This document shows, one piece after another, positions 11,834 to 24,012 of a stretch of DNA of 64,000 nt (positions are counted from its first letter, which is position 1; the number at the start of each line of letters is the position of its first letter). A program made the translations under genes and the position numbers. Below the pieces are notes generated by a model. That model made no database searches and was not told the origin of the DNA. It saw only the letters and a program-made list of their open reading frames with translations. The stretch comes from Wurfbainia villosa (lineage: Eukaryota; Streptophyta; Magnoliopsida; Zingiberales; Zingiberaceae), in contig CM045991.1 in NCBI GenBank assembly GCA_025175895.1, positions 90,383,174 to 90,447,173 on the forward strand, written 5' to 3'.

Positions 11834-12188
11834 GAGGTCCGATTCAATTATGTAGTCAGCAATAAATCGAATCACCTCTAAGTCAATCCTGCTTAATACA
11901 CACAAAGTTTACTAGTGTAATTCTATGGTCAAGACAAACCAATACCAAATCACACTACAACCATTCCAATGGTTTGTCCATAACCATCTAGGTTGTGAGC
12001 CTTTACTTATACTTTACAAGGAACTGATAACATGATCTCCCGTGTGACACTACACACCATGTTATCTACAATGTAATGTATTAGACAATATGCATAACCA
12101 TAAATATGCAAACAATGATCATGTGATTCTTATTTCAAAAATAAAGATGTTCATACAAAAGATAGACTTTTCAGTATACATCCCAAAA
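11834..12188 (-). repeat. X 3' LTR, piece 3
   Basis: It resumes after N and ends catcccaaaa, one base changed from the CCAACA end of the 5' LTR. The complementary polypurine tract aagtgggagat (12189-12199) abuts it. Confidence 0.85.
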
Positions 12189-12221
12189 ATCTCCCACTTA
12201 TACTAAAAGACTATGCTGTCC

Positions 12222-13921
12222 TCATACTGCCATACATCTGATTCCCATTCCCTCCACATGCCTATCAAAAGTTCTCGCTGGAAGGGCCTTAGTGAAAGGA
12301 TCTGCTAAGTTATCCTCTGATGCAATCTTGGCCACAACAACTTCTCCTTGCTTTACGATTTCTCGTATCAGGTGGTACTTGCGCTCTATGTGTTTACTTG
12401 CCTTATGGGCTCGTGGTTCCTTCGAGTTTGCAACTGCACCACTATTATCATAATAAATTATGATAGTTCTAGACAAACTAGGAATCACGTCCAAGTCCAT
12501 CAAGAAGTTCCTGAGCCATACAGTTTCTTTGGCCGCTTCAGAGGCCGCCACATACTCAGCTTCCTTGGTAGAGTCCGCCACGCATTTCTGCTTGACACTC
12601 CTCCATACAATGACTCCACCTCCCAAAGTAAACACAAAACCAGAGGTAGACTTACTGTTATCCCTATCTGATTGGAAGTCGGAATCTGTGTAACCCACAG
12701 GGAGTAATTGATCTGCCTGGTAAACTAGCATATAATCCCTAGTCCTTCTTAGGTACTTCGATATATGCTTTACCGCAGTCCAATGCCCTTGTCCTGGATT
12801 ACTCTGATATCTGCTAACCATGCCAACGACAAAGCATATATTCGGTCTCGTACATAGCATAACATACATGAGGCTTCCTACTGTCGAAGCATAAGGAACC
12901 GTCTTCATCTCCTCTATCTCCTCAGATGTTCTAGGACACATCTCCTTAGATAAAGGAACTCCATGCCTGAAAGGTAGAAAACCTTTCTTGGAGTTCTGCA
13001 TGCTAAAGTGAGCCAAAATGGTGTCTATGTATGAAGCTTGAGATAAGCACAACATCCTTTTCCTGCGATCCCTTATAACCTTGATCCCAAGGATGTGTCC
13101 CACTTCTCCCAAGTCCTTCATATCAAACTATTTGGACAACTATACCCTTATGTCCGATAACACCTTGACATTGTTGTCAATTAACAAAATGTCATCTACG
13201 TATAGTACAAGAAATACCACTACGTTTCCGTCACATCTCTTGTATACACAAGACTCATCCAAATTTTGAATAAATCCATAAGACTAGATTACCTCATCAA
13301 AGCGGATGTTTCAAGACCTCGAAGCTTGCTTCAATCCATAAATGGACCGATTAAGCTGACACATAAGATGCTCTTTGCCCTTTGCAATGAATCCCTCTGG
13401 TTGCTCCATATAGATGTTTTCCTTAAGACTTCCATTAAGGAAAGCTGTATTGACATCCATCTGTCATACCTCATAATCCATATGAGCAACAATACATAAG
13501 AGAATCCGGATAGACTTAAGCATGGCTACCGACGAAAAGGTCTCCTCATAATCGATACCCTCTTTCTGAGTATACCCCTTCGCAACAAGCCTTGCTTTGA
13601 AGGTCTCAACCTTCCCATCTATTCCTCTTCTTCTTTTTTAGATCCACTTGCATCCAATGGTTTTTACACCATTGGGTGGTTCTACTAGCTCCCAGACCCG
13701 ATTTGAATCCATAGATTCAATCTCAGCATTCATTGCACTTTGCAAAGATACCGCATCTTTATCTTGGATTGCTCGTCATATGACCAGGGATCAGGTTCAT
13801 GTTCGCCAGGGACCAAATCAGAAGATTCTCCCAAGAATATGAATCTATCAGGCTGTCTAACAACCCTCCCACTACGACGAGGTATCTCCTGTGTATCCTC
13901 TGTGACACGCGGTGTAGTGAC
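12222..13921 (-). pseudogene. X reverse transcriptase and RNase H, broken
   Basis: This is the C-terminal part of the X polyprotein, which copies element RNA into DNA and removes the RNA strand. From 13121 down to 12222 the frame is open for 299 codons. It has MKDLGEVGHILGIKV, the copia connection signature GYTDSDF, KSTSGFVFTL, EAEYVA, YYDNSGA and the final RNase H block ASEDNLADPFTKALP. The RT catalytic YVDD is intact but in another frame, at 13191-13202 (LVLYVDDIL). Between 13121 and 13921 the RT N-terminal half is spread over several frames with stops, so this part is inactivated. The stop lies just before the 3' polypurine tract. Confidence 0.85.
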
Positions 13922-15592
13922 TTATGGTATATCCTCTTGTACCGGTGGTACTGAAGCAGTGACTTCCCCTCTTAATTCCTCCAGAACATTCTTACTCATG
14001 GGTTTGTTGTTCATCAAATAGTCTTCCTTTAGAAATCTGGCATTCGTGCTAACGATCACCCTCTGATCTCTAGGACTATAAAACAAACAACATTTCGTTC
14101 CTCTAGGATAGCCAACGAACATGCACACTTCTGTACGAGGTTCCAACTTACCATCATATGCCTTCAGCACATGTGCTGGACTCTCCCATATCTGAATATG
14201 TCTCCGACTAGGCTTTCGCCCAGTCCATAATTCTGTGGGAGTAAAAGGCACTGATTTAGATGATACTAAGTTCAGAATATACACTGCCGTATCTAGAGCA
14301 TATCCCCAGAACGAATCTGGCAACTCAGAATAACTCATCATTGATCTAACCATCTTTATAAGAGTCCTATTCCTTCGCTCTGCTACACCATTCTGCTGGG
14401 GTATGCCAGTTGCAGACAAGTGGGATTGAATCCCAGCCTCTGATAAGCTAAACTCTCCCAAGAGGTACTCTCCACCACGATCAGATCGTAGTGTCTTGAT
14501 ACTTTTACCCTGACGTTTCTCCACATCAGCCTTGAATTCTTTGAACTTGTCAAAACATTCAGACTTGCAGCGCATCAAGTAAATGTATCCATATATTGAA
14601 TAATCATCTATGAAAGAGACGAAATACTCAAAACCACCTCTTGCCTGGATAGTCATAGGACCACACAAATCAGAATGAACCAATTCCAACACATTTTTGA
14701 CTCTATACCCCTTGTCCTTGAAAGGCCTCTTGGTCATTTTACCTTCCAAGCAAGACTCGTAGGTTGGGAAGTCTTCCACCACTAATGAACTCAGAGGTCC
14801 ATCAGCTATCAACCTTTGAATTCTGCTTAGGTTAATATGACCAAGCCTTAGATGCCAAAGATATGTTTGGTTCATCTTCGAAGGTTCTTTTCTCTTATTG
14901 GAATTACAAGATGAGTTATTAACTTCTATTTGCATTGTGGGAGCTTTTGGTTGAAGTGTATATAAATTTCCTATCAATGCACCAGAATAGATAATCTCTC
15001 TATTCCTTTTTATAACAACTCTGTCATTAAAAGAAATAGAATATCCATCCATAAACAATTTAGAAACCGAAAACAAATTCTTTCTAAATAAAGGTACATA
15101 AAGACAATTTTTAAGAACCAAAACTTTATTCCTCTCAAAAGACAAATAAACATCTCCCACTGCAACAGCTGCCACCTTCGTGGCATCGCCCAAGTATACG
15201 GTAATCTCCCCCTCAGCCAGTCGTCTGGTTTCCTGGAACCCCTGCAAAGTATTGTAGACATGATCAGTAGCTCCCGTATCTACACACCAGGTGCTAGTAG
15301 ATAACACCGCTAAACATGTTTCAACGACTAGACCAAAAGATATACCTTTGTTCTTCTTCTGGTTGGGGCAGTCCTTCTTCCAGTGTCCAGTCTGCTTGCA
15401 AGTGAAGCACTTGCCTTTCGGCTTCTTCACTCCTCCCTGAGTTCCTCCTGCCACCTTTGCCCCAACTTGTTTCTTCTTCTTCTTGCCTTTTGGCTTAGAA
15501 GTAGAAGCCTTTTGGGCAGCCATGGCCTGTGCCTGAGCACTCTGACGAAAAAACCCCTTTGCCGCCTGGAGTTCTATCAGAAACTCTGCCAA
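13922..15592 (-). pseudogene. X Gag C-terminus, protease and integrase
   Basis: An open frame of 556 codons. In order it has a Lys-rich linker and zinc knuckle CFTCKQTGHWKKDC (near residue 60), the protease WCVDTGATDHV (aspartic active site DTG), the GAG-pre-integrase HLRLGH...C motif, and integrase. The integrase Asp residues are in ELVHSDLCGPM and RSDRGGEY; the Glu follows in QQNGVAERRNRT. The C-terminal part carries VCMFVGYPRGT and a copia-type linker into RT, then meets a stop at EDIP. It is intact over this length, but upstream Gag and downstream RT are out of frame, so it is scored as part of a broken polyprotein. Confidence 0.87.
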
Positions 15593-17247
15593 CTAATACA
15601 ACCTCTTGTTCATGTTGTAGTCAGGCGAAATTGCTCAAAACTCCTAGGTAGAGACTAGAGAATGATATCGACCTGGGTTTCCCCATCGATCTCTGCTCCG
15701 AGGACTTCCAGCTCATTCAAATGAGCCATCATCTTGAGAACATGATCCCTTACAGGTGTTCCCTCGATCATGGTGGTCATCATCAAGTTTCTCATGGCTT
15801 CCTGCCTAGCAGCCCGATTCTGGTGTCCGAAAAGCTCTTTGAGATTGAGCATCATGTCATAAGCAATGGGCATGGCTTGATGCTGATGTTGCAGTACATT
15901 TTGTTGGTGCAGGGGCACCTAAGTCGAACCTATATTTTGATTATGGAAAAAGACGCAAAGTCAAGGATATATCATTATCTCACGAGCTGAATCAAGTATG
16001 CAGAAATGCTAAGCTAAGCCGAAGGTCAGCGACACTCGGAGAGAACCGTAGTGGTCGGGCAACACCGGGAGGACTTCGGAGGGAGCCGAAGGAATCAGGT
16101 GGAGACCAAAAGCAAGGCTTCAAAGGTAAATGCTGAGGTAAGCTCGTGTGAGTGAGCGTAAGTAAGGTCGAGTCCTCCATATGGGGATATCCTTAGGCGA
16201 CGATCCAACCAAGACTTCCCATGGAAGGTCTATGTTGAGATCGGACGGCAAGTGGCCGTCGAATTCACTTATATTTCGAGCTAACTCTTTATTACAGTCG
16301 AAAACTCTAGCAATCAGTTCAACCGGCCAAGGATCAGTTCAACTACTGAGCCATCAGTTCAACTGGCCAAGAAATTAGTTCAACCGCTGGTCAAGGATCA
16401 ACTTCGAGATGAGTCAAAACTCATCCCTTTCTTCAAGGGTGAGGTGGCCATTTATGTAGGATCTTGATGTGCTCGAGGAGGGGACTTCTAGGGCTATAAA
16501 AGAAGGTCCATTTCTCACCATTTCATCATCTCTAAGTGCTCAAAAGGCTCTGCAACGCTACGACTCTCCAATGACTCTACAACGACAAAGTGCTGCCAAC
16601 AACTCTAGCTTAATTTATATTTCCTAGTTGTTGGTACAATCTTATTTTGTCATCTCTTTAATACTACAATTCTTTTTTATCGAGGTTTTCTATCATTTCA
16701 TTTTACATTAATAGAAGAGAGGGTTTGTCTCTCTATCTTTTGCTTTCGAAGGTTTTTGTAATTGTCTAACTCCTACCTCCAACGAGGAGGAGTGTTTTAG
16801 TGAATTGCCCTCCGTACACGATCTAGGACCGTTAGGGCCTTGGAGTAGTAGACGAAGGCTACGAACCAAGTAAAAAACTATTTATCTCCTTTTATTTATC
16901 ATTTATCTTTCTGCTGCAATTAATTGTCTACTCAGGTTTTAACGAACGAAACGAAAGAAAAGTTTTTATCGCTATTCACCCCGCTCTAGCGATCCGCTTC
17001 GATCCAACACATTTGACATAGATGCCAAAATGTAATGTCACACCATCTCATCAACCTTAATCCACTTCTTATAACTCTCCTCCTTTCCCCCAGAATCATC
17101 CGCAGGATTAGGAGGACACTTTTCGAAGAGTACATATTTGTACTCCTCAGCAGTCAAGACAATGTCAAGATTCCTCTTCCAATCAATATAATTGGGTCCA
17201 GTAAGTTTATTTTCTTCCAGTATCACAACAAGCGGGTTGAAAGTCAT
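15593..17247 (-). pseudogene. X Gag N-terminal region, split by S3
   Basis: The likely start is MTFNPLVVILEENKLTGP (17247), the copia Gag N-terminal module. The frame meets TGA at 17038-17040 inside DEMV(*)HYILASMSNV. It is then split by S3 and resumes at 15901 as QHQHQAMPIAYDMMLNL, continuing through FGHQNRAARQEAM and EIDGETQVDIIL to TAG at 15655. The stretch 15593-15655 needs a frameshift to reach the EFLIELQAAKGF frame below. The coding phase across S3 agrees exactly with a CATTT duplication, which supports the insertion model. Confidence 0.8.
15902..17009 (+). mobile_element. S3: solo LTR in X gag
   Basis: 1108 bp, TGTTGGTGCAGGGGC...GATCCAACA, flanked by CATTT (15897-15901 and 17010-17014). 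It is a diverged relative of the P LTRs and ends with the same caccc-ctctagcgatccgc block. TATA box ctataaaaga is at 16494-16503, with degenerate cagttcaactgg motifs (about 16315-16385) upstream. There is no internal sequence. Confidence 0.87.
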
Positions 17248-17292
17248 TTTGAAAAACCTAAGAATCACATAGATCAAAACGTTAGATTTCAA

Positions 17293-18278
17293 AAAATTAT
17301 TGATTCCTCAAACAATAAAATTTTAAAATCAACCAACACCTCAAAACATCGAGAATATCGTATGCCACGATAGTGTGGACGTATACGAATTCTACATTTG
17401 TAAGAGAAGGTTTTACCCATTAATTTTACTATCTTGTTAACCTAACATTTTGAAAAATAAAATTAATAGTTGGTTCCTCTTTGGCCCTACAAATAAAAGC
17501 AGTGACTCCGATGGGGAGGATACTCCTATTTGCATCTAAGTGTTCACCATTAATTGGTACCAAGGTAATTATCTCGGGTTATGTGCCTTCTGATGGGGAA
17601 GTACACACGCTTATTAATAATTTCCTATAACCATATTCGACCCTGTGATCCGCAAACAAACTCATCCGATGGGGAGGAAGACACTCAGAGCCGATGCGCA
17701 AGTTTGTTTGCATCACATGTCAAATCATAATGGAGGCCGTGGGAATTTATAAAAATATCCCTCTCCCACTTAGTAATTTAAAATTGAGGAATTTTCCTAG
17801 CCTACGACATGCATATCAAACAAAAAGCAATAAATATGAAAAAAATATTTTCCAACTATTATAGCTTTTATCTCCAATATGTCTCCCGTCGTATCACCAT
17901 CTCGTCCGCTCCTCCCTACGCCATGTACGAGCCATCCGGAGATCCGAGCCGAGACTAACTATTTTAATTTACATCCATCGATCCTATACTCCTCGAAGGA
18001 GTGTACATGAAATCTAGATCGAAAGTAAACTAAAATAAATGAGTGGCTAAACAATGTCGTACTTAATTACAAAAAATTAAATACTAGCCTCGTCAACCCT
18101 GAGGATTCAAACAATATTACACACATACAATCACATACACACATATGTCCATAATAGTTGGATCTTATGCCTGCAACCAAAGAGTTAGCCTACGCACATC
18201 CTACTATCATCCGACACATACAATATATGATAAGTGCATAAAATAATCGAATCCTAAACACACAAAATTGGAAACCGT
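17293..18278 (-). other. X 5' leader
   Basis: There is no coding region. The motif gatggggagga recurs near 17510, 17593 and 17670. It lies between the primer site and the Gag start, where packaging signals would be expected. Confidence 0.6.
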
Positions 18279-18291
18279 GGCTCTGATACCA
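18279..18291 (-). other. X primer-binding site (tRNA-Met)
   Basis: The plus strand reads ggctctgatacca, the exact complement of TGGTATCAGAGCC, 2 bases from the LTR start at 18294. Confidence 0.88.
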
Positions 18292-18293
18292 CT

Positions 18294-20134
18294 TGAAGGT
18301 AGGAAACTTTGCTTCCCACTTCTACTCAGTTGCTTGTTCATGGCAATCCCATCTTCGTCCCCGGATTAAACAAAATTAATCCATGACAATTAGGGATTAC
18401 CCAAGCTACCGTTTCATCGTCGTGCTATTCGATTAGAGTGGTCACTTGAACAAACTTGTTGTTCAAGCAACCTACCTCTATTCTTCGAATAGCCCCAGAA
18501 TAGACAATGTACGGATCGTCGGTTTTTGTGTTTGTATTCGGGGTCCAAGTAAATTAGCCACATAACAAAAACATGCAACATACAAAGAAACAAAAGGAAA
18601 GCAAAACAAGATTTATACCTCTTGTTTACCTCAAGGTCTTCTATCGTATGTCCTATCCTCCTCTTGGATGTTGTGTGGGCAACAATCCTCCAAGAGATGA
18701 AGCTTCCTAGATCACGATCTTCCTTTCCTTGCTCGCTCCAAACAAGAGGAAGTATAGAAACAAAACTCTTCTTCTATCTAGGACCAACTACCAAGTCAAT
18801 GGACTTGATGTTGCCGCTGGCCAAGGAGGAGATGTGGGGCACCAGCCAACCTTGAAGAAAGGTTGCCGCCGACCAACCTAGAGAGAGAGAGAGAATGGGA
18901 GGAGTTGCCACCTATCTAGAGAGGGAGATGGTGGTTGTGTTGCCACCGACAAAGAGGATCACCAAAACCCTAATGTTGTTGCCGCCGCCCACAAGGAAGA
19001 GGAAACCCTAGGGTTGCCGCCGCCCACCTCTCCTCTCAAGCCAAGCTCCCAAACCCTAATCTCTCAAGTTGTTGTCCACGCCCAAGCCTTGGCCTCCTTT
19101 TATAGAGCTAGGCTTAAGCCTCCTTTTAATCTCCTCCATCAGATCTAGGGATTTAATCTCAACCGTCGGATCTAGAGATTTAATCTCAACCGTCGGATCT
19201 AGAGATTTAATCTCCACCGTCGGATCTAGGCTTCATGAGGGTTTTAATAGGCTACGATAGGGACCATGAGGAGGAGTTAGATCTTGTCCACCCAATGGAT
19301 TAAGCCCACATAAAGTCCGATCCATTAATGATAATCCATTCCACTAGAGGATTATCATTGATCTACCTCACCAACCCCCATAAGTTAATATAGGCTCTAT
19401 ATATTATTTGTACATATATCTCCCCGTGTTTAAGATCTCGAATGTCCGTCGATTAATTAATTTACTGACAATTAATTAATCAACATCTAACTCCATGAGT
19501 AGTACCACTCAACCTTATCATCATGCCAGATCAAGTCCACCTGCAGGGTTTACATGATGAACCTTATGAGATCCTCAAGGGGATATCATCATCCTAATAT
19601 ATAGGACATGGTTTCCTCCTATAATCAACGACACACCATATAAATAATATCATTTCCCAACTTACCGAGCCTATCGATTTACTCTATAAATCTCTCCCAT
19701 TGGTAAATCAAAGAAATGAGTACTAAATATATGTGCCCATTATTATATCAGGATTAAGACCATGCACAACATAATATCTGAGGTCCGATTCAATTATGTA
19801 GTCAGCAATAAATCGAATCACCTCTAAGTCGGTCTTACTCAATACACACAAAGTGTACTAGTGTAATTCTATGGTCAAGACAAACCAATACCAAATCACA
19901 CTACAACCATTCCAATGGTTTCTCCATAACCATCTAGGTTGTGAGCCTTTACTTATACTTTATAAAGAACTGATAACATGATCTCCCGTGTGACACTACA
20001 CACCATGTTATCTACAATGTAATATATTAGACAATATGCATAACCATAAATATGCAAACAATGATCATGTGATTCTTATTTCAAAAATAAAGATGTTCAT
20101 ACAAAAGATAGACTTTTCAGTATACATCCCAACA
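18294..20134 (-). repeat. X 5' LTR (uninterrupted)
   Basis: 1841 bp, TGAAGG...CCAACA. It is the reference copy showing the empty sites for S1 (near 18,920) and N (near 19,770). TATA complement ttttatag is at 19098-19105. The 27-bp array has gatcta starts at 19142, 19169, 19196 and 19223. The 62-98 codon ORFs inside it are chance. Confidence 0.9.
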
Positions 20135-20139
20135 CTGGA

Positions 20140-21749
20140 CAGCTTGATGGAGGATGTTGCGCTGGCCAAAGAGGATGGCCGGTCAACCCTTGGTTGCCGA
20201 AACCAAGGTGAGTCATCGGAGGAGTGGCCGGCAGCAGCTGGACGCAGGCAGCAAGGGTGGACGGCGACAAAAAGCTGGGCAGCGTGGAACCCTTGGGCGA
20301 CGGTAAGGAGAAGAGAGGGAGAGGGTGGCTAGGTTTTCCAACACCAAAAGTTATCCACGAAAAACCCTTAAGCCATATTTTTATAGAGAACACATTCTTT
20401 TAACGGTTATTGGTTCATAACCAAAACCTGTTAACCCACTCCAATAACTTAAGTTAAAATAAACCAAACCGCGTTGGTCTATTTTAAGTTAAAATGAACC
20501 GAACCAACTTTTGGTTCATTCGTTTAAAACAAACCAAACCCCTTTGGTTTATACTCCACCATTGGATTAGAACCAAACCAATTTGGTTCATCCATCATGT
20601 CTTCATAAGACACGACCCATCCACGCTTCCATTGCGACTGAAACGATTTCATGCTCGATCCTTGTTTGGTCCAACCAAACCTGGTTTCTCTCAGTCTGAG
20701 AATCTCATTCTCAAGTTTTAAATCCTTCGAATTACGCTCGTTGTGCTTGTGACCAAATAGGTTCTCAGTTTATGTTGGCCATATATAATTAACCATTAAT
20801 TATAGAACGATCATGAGTGGCACCTAGTAGTACATCATGATCCCCAATTAACCGAAAGATCAACGGTTGATCCAGAACTATTTCTGAAACCCTTCAGCAG
20901 CTACAATGAATCGTGGCCCATTCCCTTCACGCATCTTATACCCACTTGGTTCAGGACATGGTCTATAGTGTCAGTCCCCACTAGGTTGACTACATCACAC
21001 CTGTCCCAAGTATCATTTCCTCGTCCTACGGATTCTAGTTACTGCACATGTATCCAAGAGTACCATACTCTAAACATGTAATGCTTTGGCCACAGACTTT
21101 AATAACAATCCGACGAGAGGCCATGAGTATACATCTCCTCGCAAGGAGTGGTGAATCTTTTATAAGCTATTCAAGCACCTTCTATAACTTCGACTTATAC
21201 CCAATCATCCCGGGTCCACATCTCCTCAGAGATGCTTGCTTAAGATGTCAAAACATAAGTCTTCATGACCAAGATGACTTGAATACCGCAAGTCAAAGGA
21301 ACATCGCACTTAAGTTGCAGTAAGAACTTCATTGACATATCTATATATGCAGAGAACCATATGAAGTTTTACAGCTGGTCACTCCAATGAACTAGTTACC
21401 ATAACTAGCATCCACGATTAACTCCGGACATCACAATGTCTCCAGCCAGTGAGAATCAACTGCTTGGATACACCAAGGAGTATACCTCGTGCTAGTCTCG
21501 TCAGAATTGATGGTGTCCAAATCCATCAATTCATCGACTAGGGATAATTTTGATACATCACAATTACACATGTAGAGATACTCACTAGTTGTGATCCAAT
21601 CACAAATTCTCTCATGCTGTGAATCATATCATGGACATTCAGTAAATGAGTTTAAGATCTAATCAAATACATGAAAACATGTATACTCAAATAGTGAATC
21701 TTCATTTATCATATAAATGGTTCAAACATAAGGCGATTTTTTTAGGACA
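20140..21749 (-). repeat. E1 5' LTR, inner part
   Basis: This continues E1's LTR after X. TATA complement tttttatag is at 20378-20386. Upstream of it in element orientation (20400-20600) is a cluster of aaccaaacc and ttaagttaaaat repeats. The end is placed at aggaca (21749), where sequence changes to copia integrase of C. The right boundary is an estimate because E1's other LTR is outside the window. Confidence 0.5.
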
Positions 21750-21754
21750 TCTCT

Positions 21755-22370
21755 CATATATTACTAATAATAGTTCTAAAGGTAATGAAGTACTAGTTAA
21801 TGTTTTACCCTTGTGTGATGATTTTGATTGCTTTCCTTCTTGGCATGCATCACACAATTTGTCCTTAACATACTTCACTTTTGGTAGCCCTTTCACTAAT
21901 TCCAACATGGCCACCTTGGCTTTGTTTTTCATGTTGATGTGCCTAAGCCTTCTATGCCATAGCTACCCTTCCTCTTCTTTTGACATGAGACACTTGGTAG
22001 AAATGTTAGAAGCATATGAAAGATCAACATAATAAATATTTGATTTTCTATATCCCACTAACATGTAATCTTCTAGTCTTTTGTGTCTAATCATACATTT
22101 AGAGGATTTAAACTCTACCTTATAACCCGCATTACAGAGTTGACTAACACTTAGTAAATTAAACTTCATGCTTTCAACTAATAAGACTTTGTGAATAATA
22201 ATTTTAGAGGATACTTTAATTGTGCCTCTACCTAAAATCTTGAGCTTCCCACTATTGCTAAAGAATGCAGTTCCCTTCTCAACATATTTGATTGTGGAGA
22301 ATTTGTTCACATCACTGGTCATTTCTCTTGAGCAACTACTATCCACAATCTACATACTTGATTCACCTAC
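21755..22370 (-). pseudogene. C protease and start of integrase, truncated by E1
   Basis: This copia Pol fragment is on the minus strand. The protease begins IVDSSCSREMTSD with active-site triplet D-S-S. The body KIIIHKVLLVESMKFNLLSVSQLC and the GAG-pre-integrase module (HRRLRH, then CDACQEGKQSKSS) follow. Two Trp codons read TAG: one just before IVDSS and one before LWHRR near 21,963. The frame ends near 21,765 in the first integrase strand, where E1's LTR begins, so the rest of C lies beyond E1 outside the window. C2 at 27,627-28,034 is a close homologue. Confidence 0.8.
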
Positions 22371-22373
22371 CTA
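22371..22373 (-). other. In-frame amber codon at C Gag/protease boundary
   Basis: TAG occurs between NFHVV and VGESSM in the frame of the protease. The homologous codon in C2 (28035-28037) is also TAG, in FHVI(*)VGEPSM. Confidence 0.7.
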
Positions 22374-23978
22374 AACAACATGAAAATTATCCTCTTTTGG
22401 TACCCAAATATTTGGACCGAAAATATCAATTAAATTTTTTTTTGAAACCCAAGCTTTCTTCACCTTACTCCTAATTGTTGCTTTTCTATTAATTAGGGAA
22501 ATATAAGCTACTTTCTTATCCTTAGGTTTGTATCATATATCGGCCTTGTTATAAATGACCCTTAGATCTCTAAGGATCATGTCAAAAATTTTGATCAATT
22601 AGTAAACTTTTCCAAACATATCCTTAATTCACAAAGCTCAATCTTATGTTTTTCATTTTCCTTCCTAAGCATGCATGAATCATCACACAAAGATCCTTCA
22701 TTTCTAATTGCTTTTATTTCTACCTTCAAATCCTTAACCTTAGATTTTGATCTATCCAATGCATTCTTAAGGTAAGCAATAGCCTTATATAGAAGGTCTA
22801 CTTGAGGAGAGTCTTTTACCTCATCGTTACTAGATAACGATTCGTCGCTAGAGTAGGCTTCTCCTTGGCTTGATTCGTCGGAGTCATTCCCCAATGTCAT
22901 GAGTGCCATATGGCATGTGATGTGGCAAAGCTCATCATCGTCGGATGAGTCCTCCACGCGTTGAGTGTCCCAAGTTGTTTGAGACACCATAGCCTTCTCC
23001 TTCTTGTCCTTCTTCTTCTTTTCTTTTTCTTCCTTCTTCTTTAGCTCTAGGCAATTTGGCTTGAAATGCCTCCTTTTTTTGCATCCATAGCAAGTAACAT
23101 TAGTATTAGAAATTGAATTACTACTTGATTTACCTTTTAAGGATTGAAACATCCTCCTCACATCTATCTTTATGAATCTTATTGATTTTCTGCCAAACCT
23201 CTTGACGTAGTGAGCCACTAGCCGATAATTCTTCATCGCTACTTGATGGTTCATTCTATGACTCGGATGATGAATATACCTCCTTATTCTCCTTCTTATT
23301 TTTCTCCTTTTTCTCTACAAAAAGAGCTAGGCTTTTCTCCTTGGAGGACATGCTAGATTGCTCATGCAACTCAAATTCACAAAATAACTCATCAATTTTA
23401 ACCAAGGAAAGGTTTCTAGAAACCTTATAAGCATCAACCATTGATGGCCATAAGGTTGTTCTAAGAAAGGCTTGAAGTGCATACATTACCAAGTCTCGGT
23501 TGTCTAATTTCTCACTTACGATGTGAAGTCCATTAACGATCTCTTTGAACCTTCCATGTATTTGACCAATCGTTTCATGAGTCTTTATGGCAAAGGTTTG
23601 TAGTTGTCCTATTAACAAATCCTTTTTGGTTCTCCTTGACTCCTTGAATCCTTCAATGAGCTCAATGAGCTTCTCCCAAAGCTCTTTGGTGGAGTTGAAA
23701 GGTCCAACTTTGTTCAATTGCTCTTTTGAAATCCTGGATTGAAGTGTTGTTGTTGCTTTGACATTTGCTTGAGCTTTCTTCACCATTTCCTTCGTCCAAT
23801 CCTTTGTGGGTAGTGGCGCTCCAAATGCATCCACCGACTTCTCAAATCCATCTTTGACACTAAACTAATTATCAATATCATTCATAAGGTAGTATTCCAT
23901 CCTACCTTTCCAATATGCAAAGTCGTTGTCGTCGAAGAATGATGGTTACGCCGTGCTATAGCCCTTTTGAAATGCCAT
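22374..23978 (-). pseudogene. C Gag, broken
   Basis: The start is MAFQKGYST at 23978, about 20 bases from the primer site. Stops follow early (near 23,948 and 23,873). A long open part (23834-23256) carries ISKEQLNKVGPF, GRFKEIVNGLH, NRDLVMYALQAF and SMVDAYKVSRNLSLVKIDELF, typical of Sirevirus-like copia Gag. A frameshift near 23,255 leads to the second part with zinc knuckle CYGCKKRRHFKPNC, an acidic segment and a coiled coil (YLKNALDRSKSKVKDLKVEIKA). The tail ends WVPKEDNFHVV before the amber codon. It is scored as a pseudogene because of multiple stops. Confidence 0.82.
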
Positions 23979-23997
23979 CTTGCTCTGATGTGATTCG

Positions 23998-24010
23998 GGC
24001 TCTGATACCA
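23998..24010 (-). other. C primer-binding site (tRNA-Met)
   Basis: ggctctgatacca on the plus strand, 2 bases before the LTR start at 24013. Confidence 0.85.
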
Positions 24011-24012
24011 CT

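Larger units (their letters stand above)
1008..20134 (-). mobile_element. Element X: nested Ty1/copia retrotransposon
   Basis: This is a full-length minus-strand copia element, expanded to 19 kb by three later insertions. The ends are TG...CA, flanked by the 5-bp duplication CTGGA (1003-1007 and 20135-20139). In coding order from the right it has 5' LTR (18,294-20,134), tRNA-Met primer site, leader, Gag, zinc knuckle, protease, integrase, RT, RNase H, polypurine tract and 3' LTR (1,008-12,188, in three pieces). Integrase before RT is the copia order. Later insertions are S1, N (with S2 inside) and S3. Coding breaks make autonomous activity unlikely. The host site is the LTR of E1. Confidence 0.9.

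Noticed and set aside
20036..20393. 98-codon ORFs on both strands at the X/E1 junction
   Set aside because: They cross the X target duplication, so they did not exist before the insertion, and they have no recognisable features.
449..24010. Possible tRNA genes at the repeated gctctgatacca motifs
   Set aside because: Only the primer-complementary 12-18 bases are present; no cloverleaf can be drawn from the flanks.
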